Positions 7,505-15,208 of a stretch of DNA of 64,000 bases are shown here, one piece after another. The notes beneath the pieces are model-generated. The model ran no database searches, had not been told where the DNA came from, and worked only from the letters and a program-made list of their open reading frames with translations. The position numbers and the translations under genes were made by a program. Each line of letters opens with the position of its first letter. The first letter of the stretch is position 1. Source of the DNA: Bacillota bacterium (lineage in GTDB: Bacteria > Bacillota > Clostridia > Oscillospirales > Oscillospiraceae); contig JAEWKA010000004.1 in NCBI GenBank assembly GCA_023386265.1, forward strand, positions 248,001-312,000, written 5' to 3'.

Positions 7505-8782
7505 ATGAAGCTAAATAGTTTTGTCATCAAAGGCGACATCTGTTACAGTGCGGATAAAGATACACTGCTTACGTTTAAAGATCATTATCTCATTTGCTTG
7601 GACGGTCATTCTGCTGGCGTTTTTGAAAACATACCTGAAGAATACACAGAGCTTGAGGTCTATGACTATTCCGGACTTCTTGTAGTACCGGGCTTAGTCG
7701 ACCTACACATTCACGCCCCGCAGTTTACTCTGCGCGGACTTGGAATGGATGATGAGCTTTTGGACTGGCTCAACAACCTCACTTTTCCGGAGGAAAGTCG
7801 ATATTCAGATATAGAATACGCAAAGGCGGCCTATACTGATTTTGCGGAAGTAATGAGGCTTGGCGCAACGACAAGAGCTTGTATTTTTGCATCCACCCAT
7901 GTCCCTGCAACCAAATTGCTTATGGAGTATATGGAGGCAACAGGTCTGCATACCTATGTCGGCAAGGTAAATATGGACAGGAACTGTCCAGCTATTATGG
8001 TTGAAGATACCGGTAAGTCCGCAAGAGATACAGAAGAATGGGTAAACTTTTGTGAAAGCCGTGGTTTCCAAAACACAAAGCCGATGCTCACTCCCAGATT
8101 TATACCTACATGCACTGATGAGCTTATGCATCTGTTGCGAGATATTCAAGAGAAATACGCTTTGCCGCTTCAATCACACCTTTCCGAAAACCCTGCGGAA
8201 ATTGAATGGGTCAAGGAGCTATGCAAAGAATCGGAATTTTACGGAGATGCTTACGACAGGTACAGGCTTTTCGGACGGGACGTGCCGACTATAATGGCGC
8301 ACTGCGTTTATTCCGAAGAGAACGAGCTTGCGCGCATTAAGGAAAACGGGGTTTTTATCGCTCACTGCCCTCAGTCCAACACAAACATCGCCTCCGGAAT
8401 CGCGCCAGTCAGAAAATTCCTGGATATGGGGATAAATTGCGGATTGGGTAGCGACGTTGCGGGCGGCGCATCGGAATCAATACTTCGGGCGATGGCGGAC
8501 TCTATACAGATGTCAAAAATGCGTTGGAGATTGCAAGATAAGAATCTTAAACCTCTGACCTTCGAGGAAGCGTTTTTCCTTGGCACTAAGGGCGGGGGAG
8601 AGTTCTTCGGGCGCGTCGGAAGCTTTGAAAAAGGGTATGAGTTTGACGCCGTAGCATTTGATGACTGCGTTCCGAGCTATCATTCTCCGCTCACTCTCAG
8701 ACAAAGGCTCGAAAGGCATGCCTATCTTTCAAATGGGCGTGACACAGCGCATAAGTTTGTATGCGGTACGCAGATTTTCTGA
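7505..8782 (+). CDS. guaD: Guanine deaminase
   Basis: GuaD hydrolyses guanine to xanthine and ammonia. The 425-residue amidohydrolase shows the metal-binding HIHAPQ motif after VVPGLVDL, LGATTRACIFAST, the substrate loop QSHLSENPAEIEWVKEL, the third metal histidine in IMAHCVYSEENE, and HCPQSNTNIASG, then the catalytic Asp in GLGSDVAGG. These are features of the guanine deaminase family rather than of SsnA-type enzymes. It appears monocistronic, with its own promoter and riboswitch, and ends at a terminator shared with arcC. It feeds xanthine to the molybdenum hydroxylases encoded downstream. Confidence 0.92.
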   Translation: MKLNSFVIKGDICYSADKDTLLTFKDHYLICLDGHSAGVFENIPEEYTELEVYDYSGLLVVPGLVDLHIHAPQFTLRGLGMDDELLDWLNNLTFPEESRYSDIEYAKAAYTDFAEVMRLGATTRACIFASTHVPATKLLMEYMEATGLHTYVGKVNMDRNCPAIMVEDTGKSARDTEEWVNFCESRGFQNTKPMLTPRFIPTCTDELMHLLRDIQEKYALPLQSHLSENPAEIEWVKELCKESEFYGDAYDRYRLFGRDVPTIMAHCVYSEENELARIKENGVFIAHCPQSNTNIASGIAPVRKFLDMGINCGLGSDVAGGASESILRAMADSIQMSKMRWRLQDKNLKPLTFEEAFFLGTKGGGEFFGRVGSFEKGYEFDAVAFDDCVPSYHSPLTLRQRLERHAYLSNGRDTAHKFVCGTQIF

Positions 8783-8820
8783 AATTCCATTTTCAGAGCT
8801 GTATTAAAAATAAATATTAT

Positions 8821-8854
8821 TAATGGGACTGATCAATTAAGACCAGTCCCATTA
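8821..8854. terminator. Bidirectional terminator between guaD and arcC
   Basis: TAATGGGACTG (8821-8831) and CAGTCCCATTA (8844-8854) are exact complements around a 12-base loop. They lie between the convergent guaD and arcC genes, with AT-rich flanks on both sides. Confidence 0.8.
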
Positions 8855-8875
8855 ATGTAGTTTATTCAGCTAAAA

Positions 8876-9817
8876 TCAAAGTGTAATTCTTGTTCCTGTT
8901 TTTCCGCTTATGCCTTCACTGGCCTTTTCGAGAAGAGTTATCAGCGCAGTTCGGCCTGCCTTTGAGGAAGCGAACTTGACAGCCGCCTGAACCTTCGGAA
9001 GCATTGAGCCAGGGGCAAAATGCCCTTCCTCGATGTAGCGCTCGGCCTCGGCTATAGTAATGTCGCTGAGCCATTTCTGGTCGGGCTTTCCGTAATTAAC
9101 CGCCGCTTTTTCGACTGCGGTCAGTATAATTAGAAAATCAGCGTCAAGATTTTCGGCCAGAAGCTCGCTTGCGAAGTCCTTGTCGATGACCGCGCTCGCA
9201 CCCTTCAGGTGGTTCCCTTTTTTTATAACAGGAATACCGCCGCCGCCGCAGGCGATCACAAGCTGTCCGGAATCAACAAGGGAGCGAATTGCATCAATCT
9301 CAATGATTTCTGCCGGCTTAGGAGAGGCGACTACGCGGCGATAACCACGGCCTGCATCTTCCTTGACCACGTATCCGTATTGTTCTCCTAAGGTCATAGC
9401 CTGCTCAAGTGACATGAACTGTCCGATTGGTTTGCTTGGGTTGAGGAAGGCAGGATCGTCTTCATCTACACGAACCTGCGTTATCATAGTCGTAACGGGA
9501 ACGTTTTGTATATTCCTATTAAACAGTTCCTCGCGCAGAGCGTTCTGTAAATCATAGCCGATATAAGCCTGGCTCATCGCGACACATACGGAGAGCGGAA
9601 CTACAGGCTGCTTTTCATCCTCTCTCGAAAGAGCGGACATTGCATTATTGATCATGCCCACCTGCGGGCCGTTTCCGTGAGCCACGATTACCTCGCAGCC
9701 GTCTTCAAGCAAATCAACGATAGCCTTTGCGGTAACCTTAACTGCTTCCATCTGCTCTGGAAGTGTGTTTCCTAAGGCATTGCCGCCTAATGCAATAACA
9801 ATGCGTTTTTTCTTCAT
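8876..9817 (-). CDS. arcC: Carbamate kinase
   Basis: Carbamate kinase converts carbamoyl phosphate and ADP to ATP, carbon dioxide and ammonia. The 313-residue protein starts with IVIALGGNAL and contains VAHGNGPQVG, ACGGGGIPV, IDKDFASELLA and GSMLPKVQAA, all typical. An AGAGGAG site precedes the ATG. It is the last gene of the ridA-arcC transcript beside ygeW; YgeW-type carbamoyltransferases acting in reverse release carbamoyl phosphate, so ArcC is the likely energy-conserving step of ureide breakdown. No arcA or arcB is nearby, which argues against a role in arginine fermentation. Confidence 0.95.
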   Translation of the reverse strand: MKKKRIVIALGGNALGNTLPEQMEAVKVTAKAIVDLLEDGCEVIVAHGNGPQVGMINNAMSALSREDEKQPVVPLSVCVAMSQAYIGYDLQNALREELFNRNIQNVPVTTMITQVRVDEDDPAFLNPSKPIGQFMSLEQAMTLGEQYGYVVKEDAGRGYRRVVASPKPAEIIEIDAIRSLVDSGQLVIACGGGGIPVIKKGNHLKGASAVIDKDFASELLAENLDADFLIILTAVEKAAVNYGKPDQKWLSDITIAEAERYIEEGHFAPGSMLPKVQAAVKFASSKAGRTALITLLEKASEGISGKTGTRITL

Positions 9818-9841
9818 AAAATAATTCTCCTCTGCTTTGTT

Positions 9842-10219
9842 TCAGTTCAAAGCGACAATTGCTTCGACTTCGCAAAGCACATTTTTCGGAAGCTCTTTGA
9901 CGGCAACACAGGATCTTGCGGGCTTTCCGGTAAAGTATTCGCCGTAAATCTTGTTGAAAGCTGCAAAATCCTTCATATCAGCAAGAAAGCATGTTGTTTT
10001 GATAACGTTTTCAAAACCTGTGTTTTGCGCTTTAAACACCGCTGACAGGTTTTTCATGACCTGGAGCGCTTGCTCTTCGATAGTAGCGCCGGCTATTGCG
10101 CCCGTTGTCGGGTCGAGGGGTATCTGGCCCGAGGTGAACATCAGATCGCCGAAAACGATTGCCTGAGAATATGGGCCAATGGCCTGCGGAGCATCAGTTG
10201 TGTTTACATACGAAATCAT
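9842..10219 (-). CDS. ridA: RidA-family enamine/imine deaminase
   Basis: This 125-residue Rid protein hydrolyses reactive enamines such as 2-aminoacrylate to the keto acid and ammonia. Family marks include PQAIGPYSQAI, FTSGQIPLDP, and the conserved active-site Arg in PARSCVAV followed by VEAIVAL. It is preceded by ATAGGAG. Its position is telling: the diaminopropionate lyase YgeX in the same cluster forms aminoacrylate, a toxic intermediate that RidA removes, giving pyruvate. The coupling is inference from known Rid chemistry and gene order. Confidence 0.92.
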   Translation of the reverse strand: MISYVNTTDAPQAIGPYSQAIVFGDLMFTSGQIPLDPTTGAIAGATIEEQALQVMKNLSAVFKAQNTGFENVIKTTCFLADMKDFAAFNKIYGEYFTGKPARSCVAVKELPKNVLCEVEAIVALN

Positions 10220-10278
10220 AATAAATCTCCTATGAAGTTTAAAATTGTATTATCAGTATCGATCCTTTAAGTGACAGT

Positions 10279-10429
10279 CCTTTCGGGAGGCTGCTTGAGA
10301 AAAGTATAGCTGGAAAAAGGAGAAAGGAGAAGGGGAGAAGCATTATAGATATTATGGAGGTACCTATATTATCATATAAATAATACACATGGATTACAAA
10401 CAATGAAGGAATGGCAGTCTCCCGAAAGG
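10279..10429. repeat. Inverted repeat bracketing the ridA promoter
   Basis: CCTTTCGGGAGGCTGC (10279-10294) and its complement with one mismatch (10414-10429) are separated by 119 bases. The promoter I assign to ridA-arcC lies between them. The arms could be a looping operator pair, the ends of a small mobile remnant, or alternate RNA hairpin arms if ygeW transcription reads through. I found no clear target-site duplication. Confidence 0.6.
10371..10399 (-). promoter_or_regulatory. Promoter of ridA-arcC
   Basis: On the minus strand TTGTAA (10399-10394) is followed after 17 bases by TATGAT (10376-10371). The spacing is ideal for sigma-A. It would let ridA-arcC be transcribed separately from ygeXYW. 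Confidence 0.5.
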
Positions 10430-10476
10430 CGCCTAAGGAGGGGGGATATGATCACTCAAATTGGATCGAAAGCGAA

Positions 10477-11667
10477 TTATTTGCAGATTCTTTGAACTGA
10501 ATTCTTCTCAAGCTGTAGGAGAAGGTTTGCAGGATCCTTGAACTTTGAGAGGAAAATCATTGCTGCGATTACATAGGGCTTAAAGCTTGCTTCCTTGTAA
10601 AGAGGAGTGCGGTAACGGTCAAACACTGACGCGTCCACTTCGCCCTCTTTGCAGCTGACACCGGAAATGTCGGCGGGCAGGCAATGCAGATACAGGGCTT
10701 TGCCATCGTTCGTTGTCTTCATCAGATCTTCGGTGCAGGCCCAGTCTTTGTGCTGAGCGTTCTGTGCAAGAAGCTCTTTTTCAAGTGCCTTGATGCCATC
10801 GAAATCACCGTTTCCATAAAGGTCGGTGCGTTTTTCCATAGCTGCGAACGGAGCCCAGCTCTTCGGGTAAACAATATCGGCATCCTTGAAGGCATCAGCC
10901 ATACTGTTTGTCTTTCTGTAAGAGCCGCCGGAAAGCTCTGCGTTCTTTTTTGCGACCTCTTCGACTTCGGGCATTACGTCATAGCCTTCGGGATGAGCAA
11001 GAACAACTTCCATACCCATTCTGGTCATCAGGCCGATAACGCCCTGAGGTACTGAAAGGGGCTTGCCGTAAGACGGAGAATATGCCCATGTCATGGCAAG
11101 CTTCTTGCCTTTAAGATTCTCGACGCCGCCGAACTCATGGATGATATGCAGCATGTCCGCCATGCACTGAGTGGGGTGGTCTATGTCGCACTGTAGATTT
11201 ACAAGTGTGGGGCGCTGCTCAAGTATTCCGTCCTCGTTGCCCTGTTCGACAGCTTGGGCTACCTCGTGCATATAGGCATTGCCCTTGCCGATATACATAT
11301 CATCTCTGATACCGATAACGTCAGCCATGAACGAAATCATGTTTGCGGTTTCTCTGACGGTTTCACCATGAGCAACCTGTGATTTTCCTTCGTCTAGGTC
11401 CTGAACCTCAAGTCCGAGCAGATTGCAGGCGGAAGCGAAAGAAAAACGTGTGCGGGTCGAGTTGTCGCGGAACAGGGAGATGCCGAGACCGCTGTCAAAT
11501 ACCTTAGTTGATATATTTCTCTCGCGCAGATTGCGAAGCGCATCGGCGACTGTCCAGACAGCATTAAGCTCGTCATCAGTTTTTTCCCAAGTCAGGAAAA
11601 AGTCGTTATTGAACATCTCGTTGAATTTAAGACCGTTAAGTTTATTAGCAAAATCTTGTGTGTTCAA
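10477..11667 (-). CDS. ygeW: Knotted carbamoyltransferase YgeW
   Basis: This is a member of the aspartate/ornithine carbamoyltransferase superfamily with the YgeW-type insertions. The 396-residue protein has the carbamoyl-phosphate loop FRDNSTRTRFSFA, the HPTQ motif, and HCLPADISG near the C-terminus; WAYSPSYGKPLSVPQG is characteristic of the subfamily. The initiation codon is TTG at 11667, with GGAGG nine bases upstream and no better ATG before conserved sequence. YgeW genes are linked to anaerobic purine degradation, where the enzyme is thought to split a ureido intermediate such as 2,3-diureidopropionate to carbamoyl phosphate. The exact substrate remains family knowledge, not proven here. 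Confidence 0.93.
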   Translation of the reverse strand: MNTQDFANKLNGLKFNEMFNNDFFLTWEKTDDELNAVWTVADALRNLRERNISTKVFDSGLGISLFRDNSTRTRFSFASACNLLGLEVQDLDEGKSQVAHGETVRETANMISFMADVIGIRDDMYIGKGNAYMHEVAQAVEQGNEDGILEQRPTLVNLQCDIDHPTQCMADMLHIIHEFGGVENLKGKKLAMTWAYSPSYGKPLSVPQGVIGLMTRMGMEVVLAHPEGYDVMPEVEEVAKKNAELSGGSYRKTNSMADAFKDADIVYPKSWAPFAAMEKRTDLYGNGDFDGIKALEKELLAQNAQHKDWACTEDLMKTTNDGKALYLHCLPADISGVSCKEGEVDASVFDRYRTPLYKEASFKPYVIAAMIFLSKFKDPANLLLQLEKNSVQRICK

Positions 11668-11727
11668 AAGAATATACCTCCAAATAATAATAGTTTATTT
11701 TACATTAACAAAAACAACTGCTAGGTT

Positions 11728-13038
11728 TTACTTGCAGTACAGAGTGGGAAGAGCTGCATATACAGCTGCGCAGGTTACAAGATCCTGTTTCCATGTCTTT
11801 TCGTTGGGAGCGTGAGCCTGAGCCTCCGCTCCGGGGCCGAAGCCGATGCAGGGGATTCCGTTGCGTCCCATGATGGATACGCCGTTCGTGGAGAAGGTCC
11901 ATTTGTCGGTAAGCGGACGGGCTTTTCTCATCTCAATAGTTGTGCTGTCGCCAATTCTTTCGTTGCCGAAGAAACCTTTGTAGCTCTCCTGCAATGCGAC
12001 TGCAACAGGGTGATCCTCGGGAATGACCCAAGTGGGGAAGTAGCACTCGATAGGATAGACACAGTTCGTCCAAGAGGGACGGTCGTATTCATACATGGAA
12101 ACCTTAACGTCGTCGCCGTACTTCTTAACGGCGGGCAGAGCGCGGATTTCGTCTAAGCAGCTTTCCCAAGTCTCACCGGCGGTCATTCTGCGGTCAAGCG
12201 AAACAGCGCAGGAGTCTGCGACAGCACAGCGGCTGGGGCTTGTGAAGAATATTTCCGAGGTGGTGACTGTTCCACGTCCAAGGAAGCGAGCTTCCTTCCA
12301 CTGCTTGTTGTTCTTCTCGTCGAGCATCTTGACGAGACCCTTGATTTCGGTTCCGTCCTCAGCATCGTTTTCGTTGAGCGAACGTATATTCTGAAGAATG
12401 TCGGCCATTTTGTAAATAGCGTTGTCGCCTCTTTCAGGGGCGCTGCCGTGGCAGGAGACTCCCTTGACATCAACGCGGATTTCCATTCTGCCGCGATGCC
12501 CACGATAAATTCCGCCGTCCGTAGGCTCGGTGGAAACAACAAATTCGGGACGAACCTTGTCCTCGTTGATAATATACTGCCAGCAAACGCCGTCGCAGTC
12601 CTCTTCCTGAACTGAGCCAACTACAAGAACGGTGTACTTGTCAGTGATAAGTCCGAGATCCTTCATGATCTTTGCGCCGTAAACAGAGGATACTATACCG
12701 CCGAGTTGGTCGGAGGTTCCGCGTCCGCCGATTTCGGTGTCGTTTTCATAGCCCTCATAGGGATCGAACGCCCAGTTCTTGATGTTGCCGATGCCGACAG
12801 TGTCGATATGAGCGTCGTAAGCGATGAGCGTCTTGCCAGTTCCCATGTAGCCGAGAACGTTGCCCTGAGGATCGATTTCAACTTTGTCAAATCCGACCTT
12901 CTTCATTTCTTCCGCGATTCTCTTGATGTGGCCCTCTTCGCCGCAGCTTTCGCCGGGAATCTTGACCAGATCACGTAGGAACTTGGTCATGTCCTTTTCA
13001 TAGGCGTTAGCTTTTTCATTAATCTTTGCGAAATCCAT
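11728..13038 (-). CDS. ygeY: YgeY family selenium metabolism-linked hydrolase (M20 type)
   Basis: This M20-family metallohydrolase of 436 residues starts at the ATG ending at 13038, which has GAAGGAG upstream; a longer reading to 13083 lacks a ribosome site. Metal-binding segments are visible: IAYDAHIDTVG, GRGTSDQLGG, VQEEDCDG and STEPTDG. In the purine cluster it probably hydrolyses a ureido or carbamoyl bond of the ring-opened product, working with YgeW toward 2,3-diaminopropionate. It lies 19 bases after ygeX and 60 bases before ygeW on the same strand. Confidence 0.93.
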   Translation of the reverse strand: MDFAKINEKANAYEKDMTKFLRDLVKIPGESCGEEGHIKRIAEEMKKVGFDKVEIDPQGNVLGYMGTGKTLIAYDAHIDTVGIGNIKNWAFDPYEGYENDTEIGGRGTSDQLGGIVSSVYGAKIMKDLGLITDKYTVLVVGSVQEEDCDGVCWQYIINEDKVRPEFVVSTEPTDGGIYRGHRGRMEIRVDVKGVSCHGSAPERGDNAIYKMADILQNIRSLNENDAEDGTEIKGLVKMLDEKNNKQWKEARFLGRGTVTTSEIFFTSPSRCAVADSCAVSLDRRMTAGETWESCLDEIRALPAVKKYGDDVKVSMYEYDRPSWTNCVYPIECYFPTWVIPEDHPVAVALQESYKGFFGNERIGDSTTIEMRKARPLTDKWTFSTNGVSIMGRNGIPCIGFGPGAEAQAHAPNEKTWKQDLVTCAAVYAALPTLYCK

Positions 13039-13057
13039 AATTTTTTTCTCCTTCAAA

Positions 13058-14275
13058 TTATAAAGTTTTAATTTTAGCGGCATCCCAGACTATGGCTTTG
13101 TCTCTTTCGGGGTCTGTATCTCCCTCGGTGGAGAAAAGAAGAATTTTTGAGTCGGAATTAATTCCTATTACATCGCGAAGTTCTGTATATTCGGGGTCTT
13201 TAATAATGGCTGCAAGAAGACCCATTGATACGGCTCCTGATTCGCCGGAAATAACCTGCGGGTCGCCCTTAATGGGTGCCGCCAGCATTCGCATGCCTCT
13301 TTCCGCAACCCAGTCGGGGCAGGAAACAAAGACCTTAACATGGTTTTTAAGAATATCCCACGAAAGCGTGTTCGGTTCTCCGCAGGCAAGTCCTGCCATA
13401 ATCGTCTGCAAATCTCCGTCAACGATTTGAATCGAACCGTCCCCCTTCGCCGCGCTCTTATAAAGGCAGGCTGCAGCTTGTGCTTCAACGACTATTACTT
13501 TTGGAGGATTGTTTGGATAACGGTTTGCGAAATACCCCTGCACTGCTCCAGCAAGCGAACCGACGCCAGCCTGAACAAAAACATGTGTTGGACGTCCGCA
13601 GCAGTATTCTTCAAGCTGCTCGGTAGCTTCCATCGCCATCGTTCCGTAACCTTGCATTATCCAGGCGGGAATTTCTTCATAGCCTTCCCACGCCGTATCC
13701 TGAACAACGACGCCGTTCTTTGTGCTTGCCGCCGCCTCTGCCGCCATTCTTACGCACTCGTCATAATTGGCAACTTCGATTGTGGCAGTTGCGTTTTCTT
13801 TAAGGATGTTCTCAAATCGAGTCTTTGTGGTGCCTTTAGGCATAAATACGACTGCCTTTTGCTTAAGCTTGTTTGCTGCCCACGCAACGCCTCTGCCGTG
13901 ATTGCCGTCAGTAGCTGTGAAGAAGGTGGCTTGTCCGAAATCGTTTTTCAGTTCATCCGAGGTGAGGACGTCATAAGTTAGCTCCGAAATATTCCTGCCT
14001 GTCTGCTTTGCGATGTATTTCGCAATTGCAAAGGAACCGCCAAGCACTTTGAAAGCATTAAGGTTAAAGCGATATGACTCGTCTTTAACGTAAAGCTCGC
14101 TTACACCGAGATACTCTGCCAAGTGGTTCAGCTTAGCAAGAGGCGTTCTTGAATACTGCGGGAAGCTTTTGTGAAAGTTCCTTGCTGCTTCAACCTCATC
14201 CAGCGACATAATGGAAAGACGTTCATCCACTGTCTTAGGCATTTTGTTTTCGACCCATAAAATTTCTTTTTGCAT
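13058..14275 (-). CDS. ygeX: Diaminopropionate ammonia-lyase
   Basis: This PLP enzyme converts 2,3-diaminopropionate to pyruvate and two ammonia. The 405-residue protein has the Schiff-base lysine in RFNLNAFKVLGG, the phosphate loop TATDGNHGRGVAWAA, the Gly-rich VQAGVGSLAGAV, and SGESGAVSMGLLAA; all match the DpaL/YgeX type rather than threonine deaminase. The chosen ATG has a weak GGTAGAG site; an internal ATG 33 bases later has none. It is the first enzyme gene of the minus-strand unit, just downstream of the regulator. Confidence 0.95.
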   Translation of the reverse strand: MQKEILWVENKMPKTVDERLSIMSLDEVEAARNFHKSFPQYSRTPLAKLNHLAEYLGVSELYVKDESYRFNLNAFKVLGGSFAIAKYIAKQTGRNISELTYDVLTSDELKNDFGQATFFTATDGNHGRGVAWAANKLKQKAVVFMPKGTTKTRFENILKENATATIEVANYDECVRMAAEAAASTKNGVVVQDTAWEGYEEIPAWIMQGYGTMAMEATEQLEEYCCGRPTHVFVQAGVGSLAGAVQGYFANRYPNNPPKVIVVEAQAAACLYKSAAKGDGSIQIVDGDLQTIMAGLACGEPNTLSWDILKNHVKVFVSCPDWVAERGMRMLAAPIKGDPQVISGESGAVSMGLLAAIIKDPEYTELRDVIGINSDSKILLFSTEGDTDPERDKAIVWDAAKIKTL

Positions 14276-14346
14276 TTTACTCTACCGTTCGGTCGTCTTT
14301 ATGACCCGTGAAATACGGCGTGCGCCCCCTTTCTGATTTATAAGTT

Positions 14347-14982
14347 TTATTCTTTAACTTCATTAATGTAACTATACATTGTGAACTTCGAGATTCCGAA
14401 ATACTCAGAAATTTTGTTTCCTGATTTAGTAACCAGGAAAGCACCAGAATCATTTAAAAATTGAATTGCCTTAATTTTGTCTTCCTTGCTCATAAGGGCA
14501 ACCGGTTTCCCGACCAGAGCTACGGACTGCCTAATAAGATTATCCAGAAGGTCATTCACATTGTTCGTAATTTGTTCCGGCTGCTCATATTCCGGCGCAA
14601 CCTCCGGAGTGATAAGATCTCGAATTGCATGGCTTACAGACAGAAGTTCCGTTATGTCGTAGTTTATGGATAAAATGTAATGAACCTTCTCGTTTGCGTC
14701 TTTTATAAATATGGTGCTTGATTTCAGAATTCTTCCTTCAGATGTACGGGAGAGGTAGCCGAGCTGGTCTTTAATTGTCGATGCATCCTTATGCATTGTT
14801 TCAAGAACAATTTTTGATGTGCCGCTTCCGGCGTGCCTGTTGGTTACATGGCCATTTACTATGTATACAATGGAGTTTTCAAGGTCGCCGGATAAATCGT
14901 GAATGGCAACTTCACAATTTTGACCAAATTCCTGGGCAATACCATCTGCAATGTCTTTCAATATTTCAAACATATATTCCAA
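14347..14982 (-). CDS. YheO/DauR-type transcriptional regulator (PAS-like domain plus HTH)
   Basis: The protein is 211 residues. The N-terminal part, about residues 5-115, has the YheO-like PAS pattern: GQNCEVAIHDLSGDLENSIV, then NGHVTNRHAGSG and SSTIFIKDANEKVHYIL. A C-terminal helix-turn-helix occupies about residues 165-210, ending in ISEYFGISKFTMYSYINEV. Proteins of this family sense small ligands and are often encoded beside diaminopropionate ammonia-lyase. It is transcribed in the ygeXYW direction and faces ssnA across a region with symmetric repeats, so it probably controls both units. Ligand unknown. Confidence 0.88.
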   Translation of the reverse strand: MEYMFEILKDIADGIAQEFGQNCEVAIHDLSGDLENSIVYIVNGHVTNRHAGSGTSKIVLETMHKDASTIKDQLGYLSRTSEGRILKSSTIFIKDANEKVHYILSINYDITELLSVSHAIRDLITPEVAPEYEQPEQITNNVNDLLDNLIRQSVALVGKPVALMSKEDKIKAIQFLNDSGAFLVTKSGNKISEYFGISKFTMYSYINEVKE

Positions 14983-15034
14983 AATATCGTCCCTCGCTCT
15001 GATTTGGATTGTTAATACTTGTGATTACATTCTC

Positions 15035-15061
15035 ATGATAACACAAAAAATAAGATATTCA
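15035..15061 (-). promoter_or_regulatory. Minus-strand promoter for the regulator and ygeX unit
   Basis: On the minus strand TTGAAT (15061-15056) is followed after 15 bases by TATCAT (15040-15035). The -35 box lies inside the left arm of the inverted repeat described next. The short spacer lowers confidence. Confidence 0.4.
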
Positions 15062-15121
15062 AGTAGAAAATCTAAATTATTTTTAGTTTATCTAAAATTA
15101 TTTTTGTTTTTACTTGAATAT
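15055..15121. repeat. Inverted and direct repeats in the divergent regulator/ssnA control region
   Basis: ATATTCAAGTA (15055-15065) and TACTTGAATAT (15111-15121) are perfect 11-base inverted copies. Between them lie two imperfect 20-base direct repeats, 15071-15090 and 15091-15110, both beginning TCTAAA and containing ATTATTTTT. Each inverted arm contains a TTGAAT that can serve as a -35 box for one of the divergent promoters. This is a good candidate operator for the YheO-type regulator. Confidence 0.65.
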
Positions 15122-15142
15122 GCAAATATTTAGTGCTATTAT
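15114..15142 (+). promoter_or_regulatory. Promoter of the ssnA-ygfK-hydA operon
   Basis: TTGAAT (15114-15119) and TATTAT (15137-15142) are 17 bases apart. The -35 box overlaps the right inverted-repeat arm, so a protein bound there would compete with RNA polymerase. Confidence 0.6.
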
Positions 15143-15208
15143 AACGATATAGATTCTTATTAAAGAGAGACGCTTAGTAATAAACAACAAATTCTTGGAG
15201 GTAGTTTC

